Shown here piece by piece: positions 51,463 to 63,962 of a stretch of DNA of 64,000 bases (positions within the stretch are counted from its first letter, which is position 1; every line of letters starts with the position of its first letter). This DNA comes from Ottelia alismoides (taxonomy: Eukaryota > Streptophyta > Magnoliopsida > Alismatales > Hydrocharitaceae). Both the position numbers and the translations under genes were made by a program. The notes under the pieces are model-generated. The model ran no database searches. It was not told where the DNA came from and saw only the letters and a program-made list of their open reading frames with translations. Location: NCBI GenBank assembly GCA_037367405.1, contig JAZKJV010000086.1, positions 2,403,001-2,467,000 of the forward strand, written 5' to 3'.

Positions 51463-54400
51463 TGTTGAACCAAGAAATCGCAGAGGTCGTGTTGACTCAC
51501 AAGGCGAATCAACAGTCGCTGATTTGACCTCCAACGAAATCCCGATTCAAACAACAATTAACCCACGACAAATATATCAAGCAACGAAAGTGTGTGGAGT
51601 TAAAATTTATTATAACTCTACAACAAGATGTGTATAGTGCAAGTATGTGTAGAGGTCGAACACAGGGAGCAGACAGGTAGAACGGGGCAAAAATTGCTCA
51701 AAAGTGTAATTGTGATCAAGTTGTCTACTTAAGCTATTTTTTGTGGGTTTTTAATTTTATATATTTTTATTTAATTTTTAATTTTATAATTTTGTATTTT
51801 GGTTTTTAATTTTCTGATTTCATATTTTCTTTTTGTATTTTATATTTTTTTATATTCTTTTTCAATATTGGAAAATAAAGACAATGTAATAAAAGGGAAA
51901 AGGAGGTATTTATAAAAATAGATAAAAATATTCAAAAATAAGCAAATAAAGTCTTTTTGGTCTTTTTATATTTTTTTACTATTTTTGTGATTTTTGGGTA
52001 ATTTTTAGAATGTTTTTGGTATTTTTAATTGTCAAAATAAAGAAAACAGTGGCAAAAATGCAAGGCTGAAACTTAAAATGGAGAAATAAAATAGCAAACA
52101 GTAACAAAATTCTCCAAATTAATTTTCACTTAAAGATAATAAAACAAAGAAAATTCAGGAAAAAAACACTATTTTTGGATTTTTTATGAATTTAATAAGT
52201 TTTTATGAAGGTTTTTAGAGTTTTGTGATTTTTAGGAGTTTGGTTTTATAATTTTTAATGATTTTTGGCTGGGAGTTAATCAAACTAAAAGACACAATAT
52301 ATATTTTTTGGGATTTTTCAGGAATGTTTTTATATTTTTTAGTGATTTTCGAATGCAAACAGTGCTGAAAATAGATGTTTTTGATTTTTAATAAATAATA
52401 AAATGCAATAAATATGAAAAGTAAAAATATGACATAAATCTACAATGCAACAGGAAGTTTAATGCAATTTTTATGGATTTTTTAGTGATTTATAGACGCA
52501 TGCATAAAATACAAGAAGCAAAAAGATATTTCACATTCGCGGGGACATTTATGTAATTATCAGGAAATGCGGGGGTCTCTGCGCAAATTGTCCAGAAATG
52601 AAATAACTAAATAAAAATCTAGCAGACTGAGTATTAATGTCAAAAATGACGAGGCTATCCCCGCAAAAATGCCAAGGCGCACGTGGCTTGCACGCGCGCC
52701 TGGCAGGGGTCTCTTCGCAATAAAACAACAAATGCGAGGATATGAAATGCAATTAGTACAAAAATCTCAAACTGCAGCTAAAAGTTTATGCATCTGATAT
52801 GAATTACAAAACTAGGCGAGTGAGATATACAAAATACCCATCAAAGGGACGCGATCAACGACCAGGGCGATCTCACTCATACACGTGGCGCGCGAGGAAC
52901 GCACGATACCCCTTGGCTTCCTACGGCCGTGATTAGAATGGAGTGGGCAATCGGACGGCAACTGCACGCGCGTCTCCTCCTCGTTCTTGCGCAGGTGCGT
53001 GCAGGCGGTTGTGGCACGCAGGCGGTGGCGCGTCAGCTGTCTTCTCCGGCGACCTTCAACAAAAACGAGCCCCAGCGAGGCTCTCCAGCACCTGGTACTG
53101 CAGAGAAAGCACACGCCCAACAGAGAAGAGTTCCAGGGGCTAACAAAAAGAGAATGGACGGAGGATGTAGGTGGTGCGTGGAGTCGAAAATGGTCGCCGG
53201 AGCTCTTGAGCTCCGGCAAGGTGTTCGATGGCAACGCGAGTGGATGAGGTGATTAACGACCTAAGAAACACATGAACTAAATAGTACTACTGATATCTAA
53301 CTAAACTACAAAGAAAAACATAGAAAATACAACCTCAAGAGCGAAGATGCCCAAGGATGGAACCTCACGGCGGCTTGCCGTCGGAGATGGACGGATACCA
53401 CGATTCGCCTGGCCAAACGCCTCCGCGAGCTCGCCGGAGAGTAGCTGTCACCTAACTCGATCCAGGGCGCCAAGGGGAAGAGCTCAGCTAGGGCAAAAAG
53501 GGTTCGAAGTCGAATGGAGGGAAGGAGGGGGTTTTTGAAAGAACGGCTCTGGAGGCTCGAAGACCAAGGCGCAACGGGAAGAGCAGTGATGCTCTCCCCG
53601 AAAATATCCTAGGGCGAGCTAGAGGGATCATAGGTGATCAACTTTGCAGAAGAAATCATCCTCAAATAGTGAAAGACGTGGCCGCGAAAAATCCGAGAAG
53701 ATGGCTACTCACTCATATCCAGCGGTCTGTGACCTGGGTCACAGAGTTGACCCATGGTCAACGGATGGCGTGGCCTGATTGGGCCACGTCATCCGCAAAA
53801 AGACAAAAACTTAAATAAATACCTTGTAAATTAAATTAAAAATAGTAAATGATCAAATTAATTTTAGGTTATTTAATAAAAAATGTTTATTATTTTATAT
53901 AGTATTTTATTCCGATTTTTAATTATTTTTATGAGGTATATTTTTACAAGTTTGCATTTATGCCCTTTATAGTATATATATCTATAGATTTAAGTATTCT
54001 ATTTTTATTTAGGTATTTTTAATATTATTATTTTTATTTATGAATTTATAAAATTATAAAATATTTTTATCTACACAAATATAATTTAATTTTATTTTTA
54101 TGAAATGTTTTGTATATTAAATAAAATATAAAGGTATAATGTATAGGTATGTGTATACGTAATATATCTATGTATTTTATTTTTAAGTATTTTATTTTTG
54201 TTTTTATTTAGGTTTTTATTCTTATTTCAATGTACATAATTATTATAAGTAATATTTACAACATTATAAAAATATAAAATTATAAAAATAATAAATAATT
54301 AATAAATTGAATATTTTATTCGGTACAAGTATACAATGAGGGTCCAAAAGTCAACTTTCAAACCGTAGCTCCGCCAAATGCGAAACCACCGCCAATAAAT

Positions 54401-54948
54401 AGCTTATTTTTTTCTATATACAATTAAAGGTGAGTATGCGGCATTTGGAGTTTTCATTTATGAGATACGGGTCTGGGAAGTTGGCATTCTGGATTTTTAT
54501 TCAGACCATAACTTTTTATCTGTACATTATTTTTCTGTGAAATCAATTTTGTATTTTTCTTTATTTAATTATCTACAACTTTAATGTATAAAGTTTCTTT
54601 ATTTGAGGTACAAAAAGTGGAACCAAAAATAGGTCCCAAAAAGAATAAAGAATGAAGAAAATAACATAGGTATTTGACCCTTATCTCCCCCTACTTTATT
54701 CCTTGTCGACCTATTCATCAAGATGCCTAGGTCTCGGGGTTTCGGGTCATAAAATATTTACAATATTTTATTCTTTTTCTTTTCTTTTCTTTATTCTATA
54801 ATTTTGGCTTTAAAAACCGCATTTTATACAGTATTTACACACATATGCACAGATGCTAAAATGCATGAATTAGCTCTATTTACACGCATTTACTAGGGTT
54901 TTTAAGGCCAAAATGATAGAATAAAGATGATGAAACGTAGCTTCATCA
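51463..54948 (-). repeat. Element F 5' LTR
   Basis: Near-identical partner of 41960-45450. Plus-strand ends are TGTTGAACC and GCTTCATCA. Sense start is TGATGAAGCTACGTTTCATCA in pieces: a 7-bp inverted repeat TGATGAA..TTCATCA. The same GC-rich domain lies at 52640-53800. Confidence 0.93.
53728..53788. promoter_or_regulatory. Cluster of three palindromes in element F 5' LTR
   Basis: Same three 7-bp palindromes as at 44230-44290, unchanged. Confidence 0.6.
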
Positions 54949-54953
54949 CATAG
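54949..54953 (+). repeat. Target-site duplication CATAG, right (element F)
   Basis: Perfect copy of 41955-41959. Confidence 0.93.
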
Positions 54954-56110
54954 CATTCACATTTTTCAGAATAAGTTATACAATTGAACAAGTCCAAATA
55001 AAGTATGAAGATTGGAGCTTGGAATAGACCTTAATACACTTAAATTCAGAGGAACCCATTAAGGACTAGAAGTGGAGACATTTCATGTCACCTTGACATA
55101 ATTCTTTAGATTCCATAAGACTATGTGCGTAAGTTAATTCAATATGCCTAAATAGAACCCTTCATATCATCCATAACACTCTTGAGATAGAGACTTGACT
55201 AGAAACCACGCACCTAGCACTTATCTCAACTCAGATGGACTATTGAAAAATCTTGGAGTCTAAGTCGAGACGATGCAAGGATGTTTCGTCAATGGTGGCT
55301 CAGGACCCATTCTAGGGGATTGCCGACATCGGTACTTTAACCCACTTATTTAGATAACAATGATATCTAAAGACTGGAGATAGATTGAAACAATGCTTTG
55401 GATGAGGAAAGTTCTACCGGTGCAACTTTTTCCAAGACCCCCCCCCCCAAAGTGGGTGGAACAAAAGATGCTATATCCATTGGAGCACAAACAAGAATGC
55501 AGAATCTATACAAAGTCAAAGAAAATATCCAAAGAATCCTACACCCAAAAATTCAACAAAAAATTGAGCTTCAGAGAAGTATGCCTCTTGGTTTAGAATC
55601 GGTTGCACTGATCGACTACACAAGGGAATGAAGACTACACTGGTCCATTCCCACTTATCTTCCCATTCTTCTATCTTCTTATCCTATTCGGTTGTAAAGA
55701 TCGAGAGCACCTGACCTTAGAAGGGAACATATGTCTCCACGAGGACAAGTTATCAGAAGAGCAGACGGTAGTTCAATGGTTTTGTCTGGGGAGAGCTGAA
55801 CAATTTCACACACATGGTTCTATCATTTCAAGGTAGCAAAAGTATGCAACTGAGAGGATGGTTTTGACATGGCTGTGAATTAGATTGAATAATCGGAATA
55901 TGGAACCTAAGGGTTGTTATGTCACACTTCCTGACTTCTACGTGGTTTCGATCACACTATTAATCCAAAGGCCTTTTCTGAGCTCCAAATGTTGACTTTA
56001 TCAATACATATTTATAAGTCGAATATTATTCAAAGTTATTTCTTTTTCTTTTCTTTATTTTCATTTTCTGTACTTATTGCATAAGTGTTTGCTAGGGACT
56101 AACAAAGGCA
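54949..56110 (+). mobile_element. Element D 3' non-coding domain, second part
   Basis: Resumes after element F. Shares TTCAGAGGAAC and GACATAATTCTTTAGATTCC with element E (36735-36805), and a run of words from AAGACTGG..ATAGATTGAAA to ACACTATTAATCCAAAGG in the same order as E's 36970-37580. Ends with TGCATAAGTGTTTGCTAGGG. No gene; frames such as 55393-55631 are not conserved as proteins. Confidence 0.7.
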
Positions 56111-56121
56111 AGTATGGGGGG
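56107..56121 (+). other. Polypurine tract of element D
   Basis: GGCAAGTATGGGGGG directly before TGTTCAATCC. It equals the tracts of E and F but for one missing A. Confidence 0.75.
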
Positions 56122-57291
56122 TGTTCAATCCTCATTTCACCTTTATTCTTTAATTTTGACCTTCAAACCCTAGCTAAATATATGTATGTAACATTAATTT
56201 GCCAAAATAAATACTTTATAAGTTATACAAAATACAGTATAAAATACTGTAAGCATTTATTATCAAAATAAAAGATAAAAGAAAAGAAAAAGAAATGATA
56301 CATCATAGGTGTTGAGTGACCCTAACCCCTGAGAAACAGTCATCATGATGACTTAGTCGACAAGGAATAAATTCGGGGGAGATAGGGTGGCGAATTGCAC
56401 AATAAATACAGTGGGAAAACCCAACAAAAATAGGCTAATAATTATCTTTTGGGACCTATTTTATTCTTTATTATTTATTTATTAAATCAATAAAATTTGT
56501 ACATAAAAATTGTATATAAAAATACAAATAGAAATACGAAATTTATATCATAGCAAAATAATATACATTGTACTTTTTATACTCAAAATAAAAGCCAAAA
56601 CTGAAACGTCCCAGACCCATATCTCCTCAATAAAGACTCAAAATGCATCAAAATTCATTTAATTGTAAATACTTTCAATAAGCTATTTAAAGAAGGTGGT
56701 TTCACTTAAGTTGGAGTTATGGTGTGAACATTAGGTTTTGGACCCCTATTGCCTAGTTTACCTGAATAAAATATTCATTTTATTTATTCTTTGTTACTTT
56801 TATATTTTTATACTTTTATAATTTTGTAAATATTATTTATAATATATGCACTTATTCACGATAGAATAAAATCATCTAGAAAACACAAAAATAGAATAGG
56901 TATACAAAATACATGGATGAAATATCTATACTTACACCTATATATTATATCCCTATATGTATTTAAGTGTGCACATAACATTAGAAAAATATGATAAAAA
57001 TATATTTATGTATATTTAAATAAGTTTAAATATATAAATATGTATTTAAAATGATTAAATATAAAACACAAAATAAAAATAAAATACATAAAATATAGAT
57101 GAATATATATATATATATATTTGTACTTGTAAAAGGTAACATATAATAAAATACGTCGAAAAAATAAATACAAACATGTAATAAATGCTACATAAAATTA
57201 GGAATATTTTTCATATTTTAATAAAAAATTAGTTAAATCATATTCAATTTTATATTCATTTTCCAATGCATTTTTGCCTTGAATTTCCTGG

Positions 57292-57309
57292 TTGGTCCAT
57301 GTGGACCAA
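57292..57309. promoter_or_regulatory. Palindrome before the TATA box, unit 1
   Basis: TTGGTCCA and TGGACCAA arms (8 bp) around TG; 12 bp with one mismatch if CTGG/CAG is added. Recurs near 59805 and 62310 with changes. Confidence 0.55.
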
Positions 57310-57547
57310 TCAGGTGCGAGTATTGGTTGACCTACAATCAACTGTACCCTACCTCCTCTGACTTTTGTCATAACTTCACAAGACCCCCAACTTCACCCAA
57401 TTTCCTACGCCTCCTCCTCAACCTTCTTGCCTCGAGCCATCCACTATATACAACGCACTCATTCATTATCTTCGCCCATGCCCGAATCCTTACCAATCCT
57501 CGCCCAAGCTGATGTCATCACTCCTAAAAAACCGTCAAAAAATTGCC

Positions 57548-57555
57548 TATAAATA
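57548..57555 (+). promoter_or_regulatory. TATA box, unit 1
   Basis: TATAAATA in GCCTATAAATACGACC, conserved in all three units. Confidence 0.65.
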
Positions 57556-58917
57556 CGACCTCGGATCCTATTTTAATTATTCGATCGCTAATTAGCCGAG
57601 ATCAACCCCTCAAATCACCATCAAAAGTCATTCGTTCATGACATGAACTCGAAGCTTCGATCTGTAGTGAGGAAGATCGGTGGAAGTGGTGCGTCCACCC
57701 ATCTCTGACACCTGTGGCAGTGAGGTCCAGCTCCTCGCCTCGATCGAGTTGAGCCCCTTTTCCTGTCATTTCAAGGTAAATTTTTGTATAGATTTTGATT
57801 CTGCTCTTAGTTTGTAATTCAATCCCATAGATTAAGGTTTAGATAGAGAAATCCACTTGACCTGGAGTTTGAGATCAAGGTCAAAATCATTATGATTGTT
57901 ATTGTTATCCGATCTTCTATACATTCCACTTCAATCCTCGACGCATTCTTCATATCATATACTCATTTTCCCCTTTGTTTCGTCTAACAATTGAAGAGAT
58001 CATATGTTCCCTTCTTCCGCATTGCTGGAGCATCATCACCTTCACCATTCACACAGCTCCAACTACAACAATCTCGAGCCGTGGAACCTCTCCATGCAGC
58101 AAGCTTCGAGGAGCGACTGGGAGCGGATGGGGCCACCTGGAATGCCTCCAGGTTTCACTTGAAGAAGATACCCTCCAGATCTGCCATTGATGCACATCCG
58201 GCTCATTGGAGTCTACCTGTACCCACGGAGGAGCTCCAGGAATAAGAAGAACCCCTAGGCGAGTTAGGAGGAGATGTGAAGAATTAGAGATACAATGTCG
58301 CGCGGTGCATGTTCTTCCCCAATTCATCTAGAACTTCTCTACATCGTTCGATCGATGATAAGCTCCATATCTAATCTAGAGCATTCACTCAGGAGAACCA
58401 CTATTTCACCAGAACCGCCAGATCTTCCACGTGGCAACAGGAGGATGGCTGGATCCAAGGCGTTAAGTGGGTAAATTTCTTGGGCACCCTTCACCTTTAT
58501 ATAATAGCTAATGAGACATGTACATATTTTATTCTGCTTAAAATAAAGTGGATAATTTGCATGCACCCCCTTGAACATTTTAAATATTGCAAAATTACCA
58601 TCGATAGTTGTGTGTTCTAATATGTGTAATTTTGAAAAAAATTACATGGAAACCTTACAGGTTATTGTAGTTGTTGTTCAATATATTAAGTGTGGATATA
58701 GGTTATAACTTTTGGGTTTAGTTGTACCGTGCCCCCCTTTTCTTTATTTTAATTGTACAAATAGCCATGCCAGTTTAAGTATTTTTGTATGTTGTTTTCC
58801 ATTTATTAGAAATAACATCCTTGCTCCAAAAAACAAGGTTAAGTTCCTGCTTTCTTATTGTTTCACACTATAATTTTAGAACAACATTTTAGGATTTTTT
58901 ATATTTTATAAAAATAT

Positions 58918-61452
58918 AGTGGGAAAACCCTACAAAAATAGGCCAATAATTACTTTTTAGGACCTATTTTATTCTTTATTATTTATTCATTAAATCAATA
59001 AACTTTGTACATCAAAGTTGTAGGTAAAAATACAAATAGAAATACAAAATTTATATCATAGAAAAATATTATACAATGTACTTTTTATACTCAAAATAAA
59101 AAGCCAAAACATAAACTTCCCAGACCCATATCTCCCTAATAAAGACTCAAAATGCATCAAAATCACTTTAAATGTATATAACTTTTAATATGCTATTTAA
59201 AGAAGGTGGTTTCACTTAAGTTGGTGTTAAGGTGTGAACGTTAGGTTTTGGACCCCTATTGCATAGTTACTTGAATAAAATATTCATTTTATATATTCTT
59301 TGTTACTTTTATATTTATATATTTTTATAATTTTGTAAATATTATTTATAATATATGTAATTATTCACAATAGAATAAAATCATCTAGGAAACACAAAAA
59401 TAAAATAAGTATACAAAATATATGGATGAAATACCTATACTTACACCTATATATTACATACCTATATGTATTTAAGTGTGCAAAGAACATTAGGAAAACA
59501 CAATAAATTTATATTTATTTATATATAAGTAAGTTTAAATATATAAATATGTATTTCAAATGATAAAATATAAAACACAAAATAAAAATAAAATACATAA
59601 AATATAGATGAATATATATATATATATATATATTTGTACTTGTAAAAAGTAACATATAATAAAATACCTCGAAAAAATAAATACAAATAGGTAATAAATG
59701 CTACATAAAATTAGGAATATTTTTCATGTTTTAATAAAAAACTAGTTAAATCATATTCTATTTTATATTCATTTTCCAAGGCATTTTTGACTTGAATTTC
59801 CTGGTTGGTCCATGTGGACTAATCAGGTGCGAGTATTTGTGGACCTACGGTCAACTGTACCCTACCTCCTCTAACTTTTGTCATAACTTCACAAGACCCC
59901 CAACTTCACCCAATTTCCTACGCCTCCTCCTTAACCTTCTTGCCTTGAGACATCCACATGTATACAACACACTCATCCATGATCTTCGTCCATGCCTGAA
60001 TCCTCACCAATCCTCGCCCAAGCTGATGCCATAACTCCTCAAAAACCGTCGAAAAATCGCCTATAAATATGACCCCAGATCATATTTTAATTATTTGATC
60101 GCTCATTGGCCGAGCTCAACCTCTCAAATAACCATCAGAAGTCATTCGTTCATGACATGAACTCGAAGCTTCGATCTGTAGTGAGGAAGATCGATGGAAG
60201 TGGTGCGTCCACCCATCTCTGACCACCTGTGGCCGTGAGGTCCAGTTCCTCGCCTCGGTCGAGTTGAGCCCCATTTCCTGTCATTTCTAAGTAAGATAGT
60301 GTAGATTTTGATTCCATTCTTAGTTTGTAATTCAATCCCATAGATTAAGGTTTAGTTACAGAAATCCACTTGACCTGGAGCTTGAGATCCAGGTCAACAT
60401 CATTGTGATTGTGATTGTTATCCGATCTACTATACATTCCACTTCAATTCACGATGCATTCTTCATATCATCTACTCATTTTCCCCTTTATTTCGTCTAA
60501 CAATCGAAGAGATCATATGCTCCCTTCTTCCGCATCGCTGAAGCCTCATCGCCTTCACCATTCACACATCTCCAACTACAATTTTTGGGCTGAGATCATC
60601 GCTCTTGGGCCGTGTAGCTTCTCCGTGCAGAAAGCTTCGAGGAGCGACTGGGAGTGAAGGGGGCAACCTGGAATGCCTCCAGGTTTCACTTGAATAAGAT
60701 ACCCTCCAGTTCTGCCATTGATGCACCTCCAGTTCATTGGAGCTTACCTGCACCCGCGGAGGAGCTCCAGGAACAAGAAGAACTACTTGGCGAGTTGGAT
60801 CATGGGAGGAGATGCGAAGAATCAGAGATACAAAGTCACCCAATGCATGTTCTTCCCCTATTCATCTAGAACTTCTCTACATCGTTCTATCGAGGACAAG
60901 CTCCAGATCTAATCTATAGCATCCGCTGAGGAGAATCGCTGCTTCACTAGAACCGCCAGATCTTCCATGTGGCACCAGGAGGATGGCTGGATCCAAGGCG
61001 TTAAGTGGGTAAATTTCTTGGGCACCCTTCTCCTTTTTATATTAGCTAAAGAGACATGTACATATTTTATTCTTCTTAAAATAAAGTGGATAATTTACAC
61101 ACATCCCCTTGAACATTTTAAATACTGCAAAATAGCCATCGACAATTGTGTGCTTTGACATGTGTAATTTTGAAAAAATTGCATGGAAACCTTATGGGTT
61201 ATTGTAATTGTTGTTTAATATATTAAGTGCGGATAATCGTTATAACTTTTGGGTTTAGTTGTACCGTTCCCCCTGTTCTTTATTTTAATTGTAAAAATAG
61301 CCCTATTAGTTTAAGTATTTTTGTATGTTGTTTTCCATTTATTAGAAATAACATCCTTGCTCCAAAAAATAGGGTTAAGTTCCTCTTTGCTTATAGTTTC
61401 ACACTATAATTTTAGAACAACATTTTAGGATTTTTATATTTTATAAAAAAAT
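58918..61452 (+). repeat. Tandem LTR unit 2 (2535 bp)
   Basis: Starts AGTGGGAAAACCCTAC. Same order of landmarks as unit 1, including (TA)n near 59615, GGACCTACGGTCAACTGTACCC and GACATGAACTCGAAGCTTCG. Differences from unit 1 are scattered, with small indels, so the duplication is not recent. Confidence 0.82.
60062..60069 (+). promoter_or_regulatory. TATA box, unit 2
   Basis: TATAAATA in GCCTATAAATATGACC. Confidence 0.65.
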
Positions 61453-63962
61453 AGTGTGAAAACCGTACAAAAATCAGCCAATAATTACCTTTTGGAACTT
61501 TTTTATTCTTTATTATTTATTCATTAAATCAATAAACTTTGTACATGAAAGTTGTAGATAAAAATACAAATAGAAATACAAAATTTATATCATAGAAAAA
61601 TAATATACAATGAACTTTTTATATTCAAAATAAAAAGCCAAAAATGAAACATCCCAGACCCATATCTCCTCAATAAAGACTTAAAATACATCAAAATCAC
61701 TTTAATTGTATATAACTTTTAATAAGCTATTTTAAGAAGGTGGTTTCACTTAAGTTGGAGTTAAGGTGTGAACGTTAGGCTTTGGAGCCCTATTGCATAG
61801 TTTACCTGAATAAAATATTTATTTTATTTATTCTTTGTTATTTTATATTTTTATAATTTTGTAAATATTATTTATAATATATGTACTTATTCACAATTAA
61901 ATAAAATCATCTAGAAAACACAAAAATAAAATAATTATACAAAATACATGGATGAAATACCTATACTTACACCTATATATTATATACCTATATGTATTTA
62001 AGTGTGCAAATAACATTAGAAAAATACAATAAAAATATATTTATTTATATTTAAGTAAGTTTAAATATATAAATATGTATTTAAATGATAAAATATAAAA
62101 CACAAAAGAAAAATAAAATGCATAGAATATAGATGAATATATATTTGTACCTGTAAAAAGTAACATATAACAAAATACCTCAAAAAAATAAATACAAAAG
62201 GGTAATAAATGCTAAATGATATTAGGAATACTTTCATGTTTTAATAAAAAATTAGTTAAATCATATTCTATTTTATATTCATTTTCCAAGCCATTTTCCC
62301 TTAAATTTTCTGGTTGGTCCATGTGGACCAATCATGTGCGAGTATTTGTTGACCTACTGTCAACTGTACCCTACCTCCTCTGACTTTTGTCATAACTTCA
62401 TAAGAGCCCCAGCTTCACCCAATTTCCTATGCCTCCTCCTTATCCTTCTTGCCTCGAGCCATCCACCTGTATACAACGCACTTATCCATGATCTTCGCCC
62501 ATGCCCGAATCCTCACCAATCCTCGCCCAAGTTGATGCCATCACTCCTCAAAAACCATCGAAAATTCTCCTATAAATATGACCCCATATCCTATTTTAAT
62601 TATTTGATCGCTCATTAGACGAGATCAACCCCTTAAATCACCATCAGAAGTCATTCGTTCATGACATGAACTCGAAGCTTCGATGTATAGTGAGGAAGAT
62701 CGGTGGAAGTGGTGCATCCACCCATCTCTGACCACCTGTGGCCGTGAGGTCTAGCTCCTCGCCTCGGTCGAGTTGAGCCCCATTTCCTGTCATTTCTAGG
62801 TAAGTTGTTAGTGTAGATTTTGATTCCGCTCTTAGTTTGTAATTCAATCCCATAGATTAAGGTTTAGTTAGAGAAATCCAATTGACCTAGAGCTTGAGAT
62901 CCAGGTCAAAATCATTGTGATTGTTATCCGATCTGCTATACATTCCACTTCAATCCTCGACGCATTCTTCATATAATCTAATCATTTTCCCCATTGTTTC
63001 ATCTAACAATTGAAGAGATCATATGCTCCCTTCTTCTGCATCGTTGGAGCCTCATTTCCTTCACCATTCACACAACTCCAACTATAATTTTAGGGCTGAG
63101 AGCATCGCTCTCGAGCGTGTAACCACTCTGTGGAGCAATCTTCGAGGAGCGACTGGGAGCAGATGGGGCCACCTGGAATGCCTCCATGTTTCACTTGAAT
63201 AAGATACCCTCTAGATCTGCCATTGACGCACCTCCGGCTCATTGGAGCCTACCTGTACCCGCGGAGGAGCTCCAGGAACTAGAAGAACCCCTTGACGAGT
63301 TGGATCGTGGGAGGAGATGAGAAGAATCAAAGATACAAAGTCGCCCAATGCATGATCTTCCCCAATTCATCTAGAACTTCTCTACATCGTTTGATCTATG
63401 ACAAGCTCCAGATCTAATCTGGAGCATCCGCTCAGGCGAACAGTTGTTTCATCAGAACCGCCAGATCTTCCATGTGGCAGCAGGAGGATGGCTAGATACA
63501 AGGCGTTAAGTGGGTAAATTTTTTGGGCTCCCTCCGCCTTTTTATAATAGCTAAAGAGACATGTACATATTTTATTCTGCTTAAAATATAATGGATAATT
63601 TGCACGCATCCCCTTGAACATTTTAAATATTGCAAAAAGCCACCGACAATTGCGTGCTCTGACAAGTGTAATTTTGAAAAAATTGCATGGAAACCTTACG
63701 GGTTATTGTAATTGTTGTTTAATATATTAAGTGTGGATATTAGTTATAACTTTTGGGTTTAGTTGTACCGTACCCCCTATTCTTTATTTTAATTGTAAAA
63801 ATAACCCTATCAGTTTAAGTATTTTTGTATGTTGTTTTCCATTTATGAGAAATAACATCCTTGCTCCAAAAAATAGGGTTAAGTTTCTGCTTGCTTATTA
63901 TTTCATACTATAATTTTAGACAAACATTTTAGGATTTTTTATATTTTATAAAAATAAAAAAT
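61453..63962 (+). repeat. Tandem LTR unit 3 (about 2510 bp)
   Basis: Starts AGTGTGAAAACCGTAC. Lacks the long (TA)n run of the other units. Ends TTTAGGATTTTTTATATTTT like the others. The next bases (AGTTTGGATACTCTC) do not start a fourth similar unit as far as the window shows. Confidence 0.8.
62571..62578 (+). promoter_or_regulatory. TATA box, unit 3
   Basis: TATAAATA in TCCTATAAATATGACC. Confidence 0.65.

Larger units (their letters stand above)
41960..54948 (-). mobile_element. Element F: complete Ty3/gypsy-type LTR element without pol, intact gene
   Basis: A 12.99-kb minus-strand element with near-identical LTRs of 3491 and 3486 bp, a tRNA-Asp-type primer site at 51443-51460, a polypurine tract at 45451-45464 and a perfect 5-bp duplication (CATAG). 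The internal 6 kb codes only one long protein (48156-50081) and has a 3' non-coding domain with six hairpin/G-run units. No RT, RNase H, integrase or capsid domain. The few LTR differences and the open gene suggest a rather recent insertion. It lies in the 3' non-coding domain of element D. Confidence 0.94.
56410..58917 (+). repeat. Tandem LTR unit 1 (2508 bp)
   Basis: Starts AGTGGGAAAACCC. It contains AGAAGGTGGTTTCACTTAAG, an AT-rich part with a (TA)n run near 57105, the palindrome at 57292, a TATA box at 57548, GTTGAGCCCCTTTTCCTGTC with a possible splice donor (CAAGGTAAAT at 57773), a GC-richer part at 58000-58470 and an AT-rich end TTTAGGATTTTTTATATTTT. Frames at 57279-57512 and 57975-58245 recur in the other units only as DNA repeats. 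Confidence 0.8.

Noticed and set aside
57279..58327. Frames conserved in three tandem copies in D's LTR (also near 59792 and 62334)
   Set aside because: Copies carry frame-changing indels; the resemblance comes from the DNA repeat itself.
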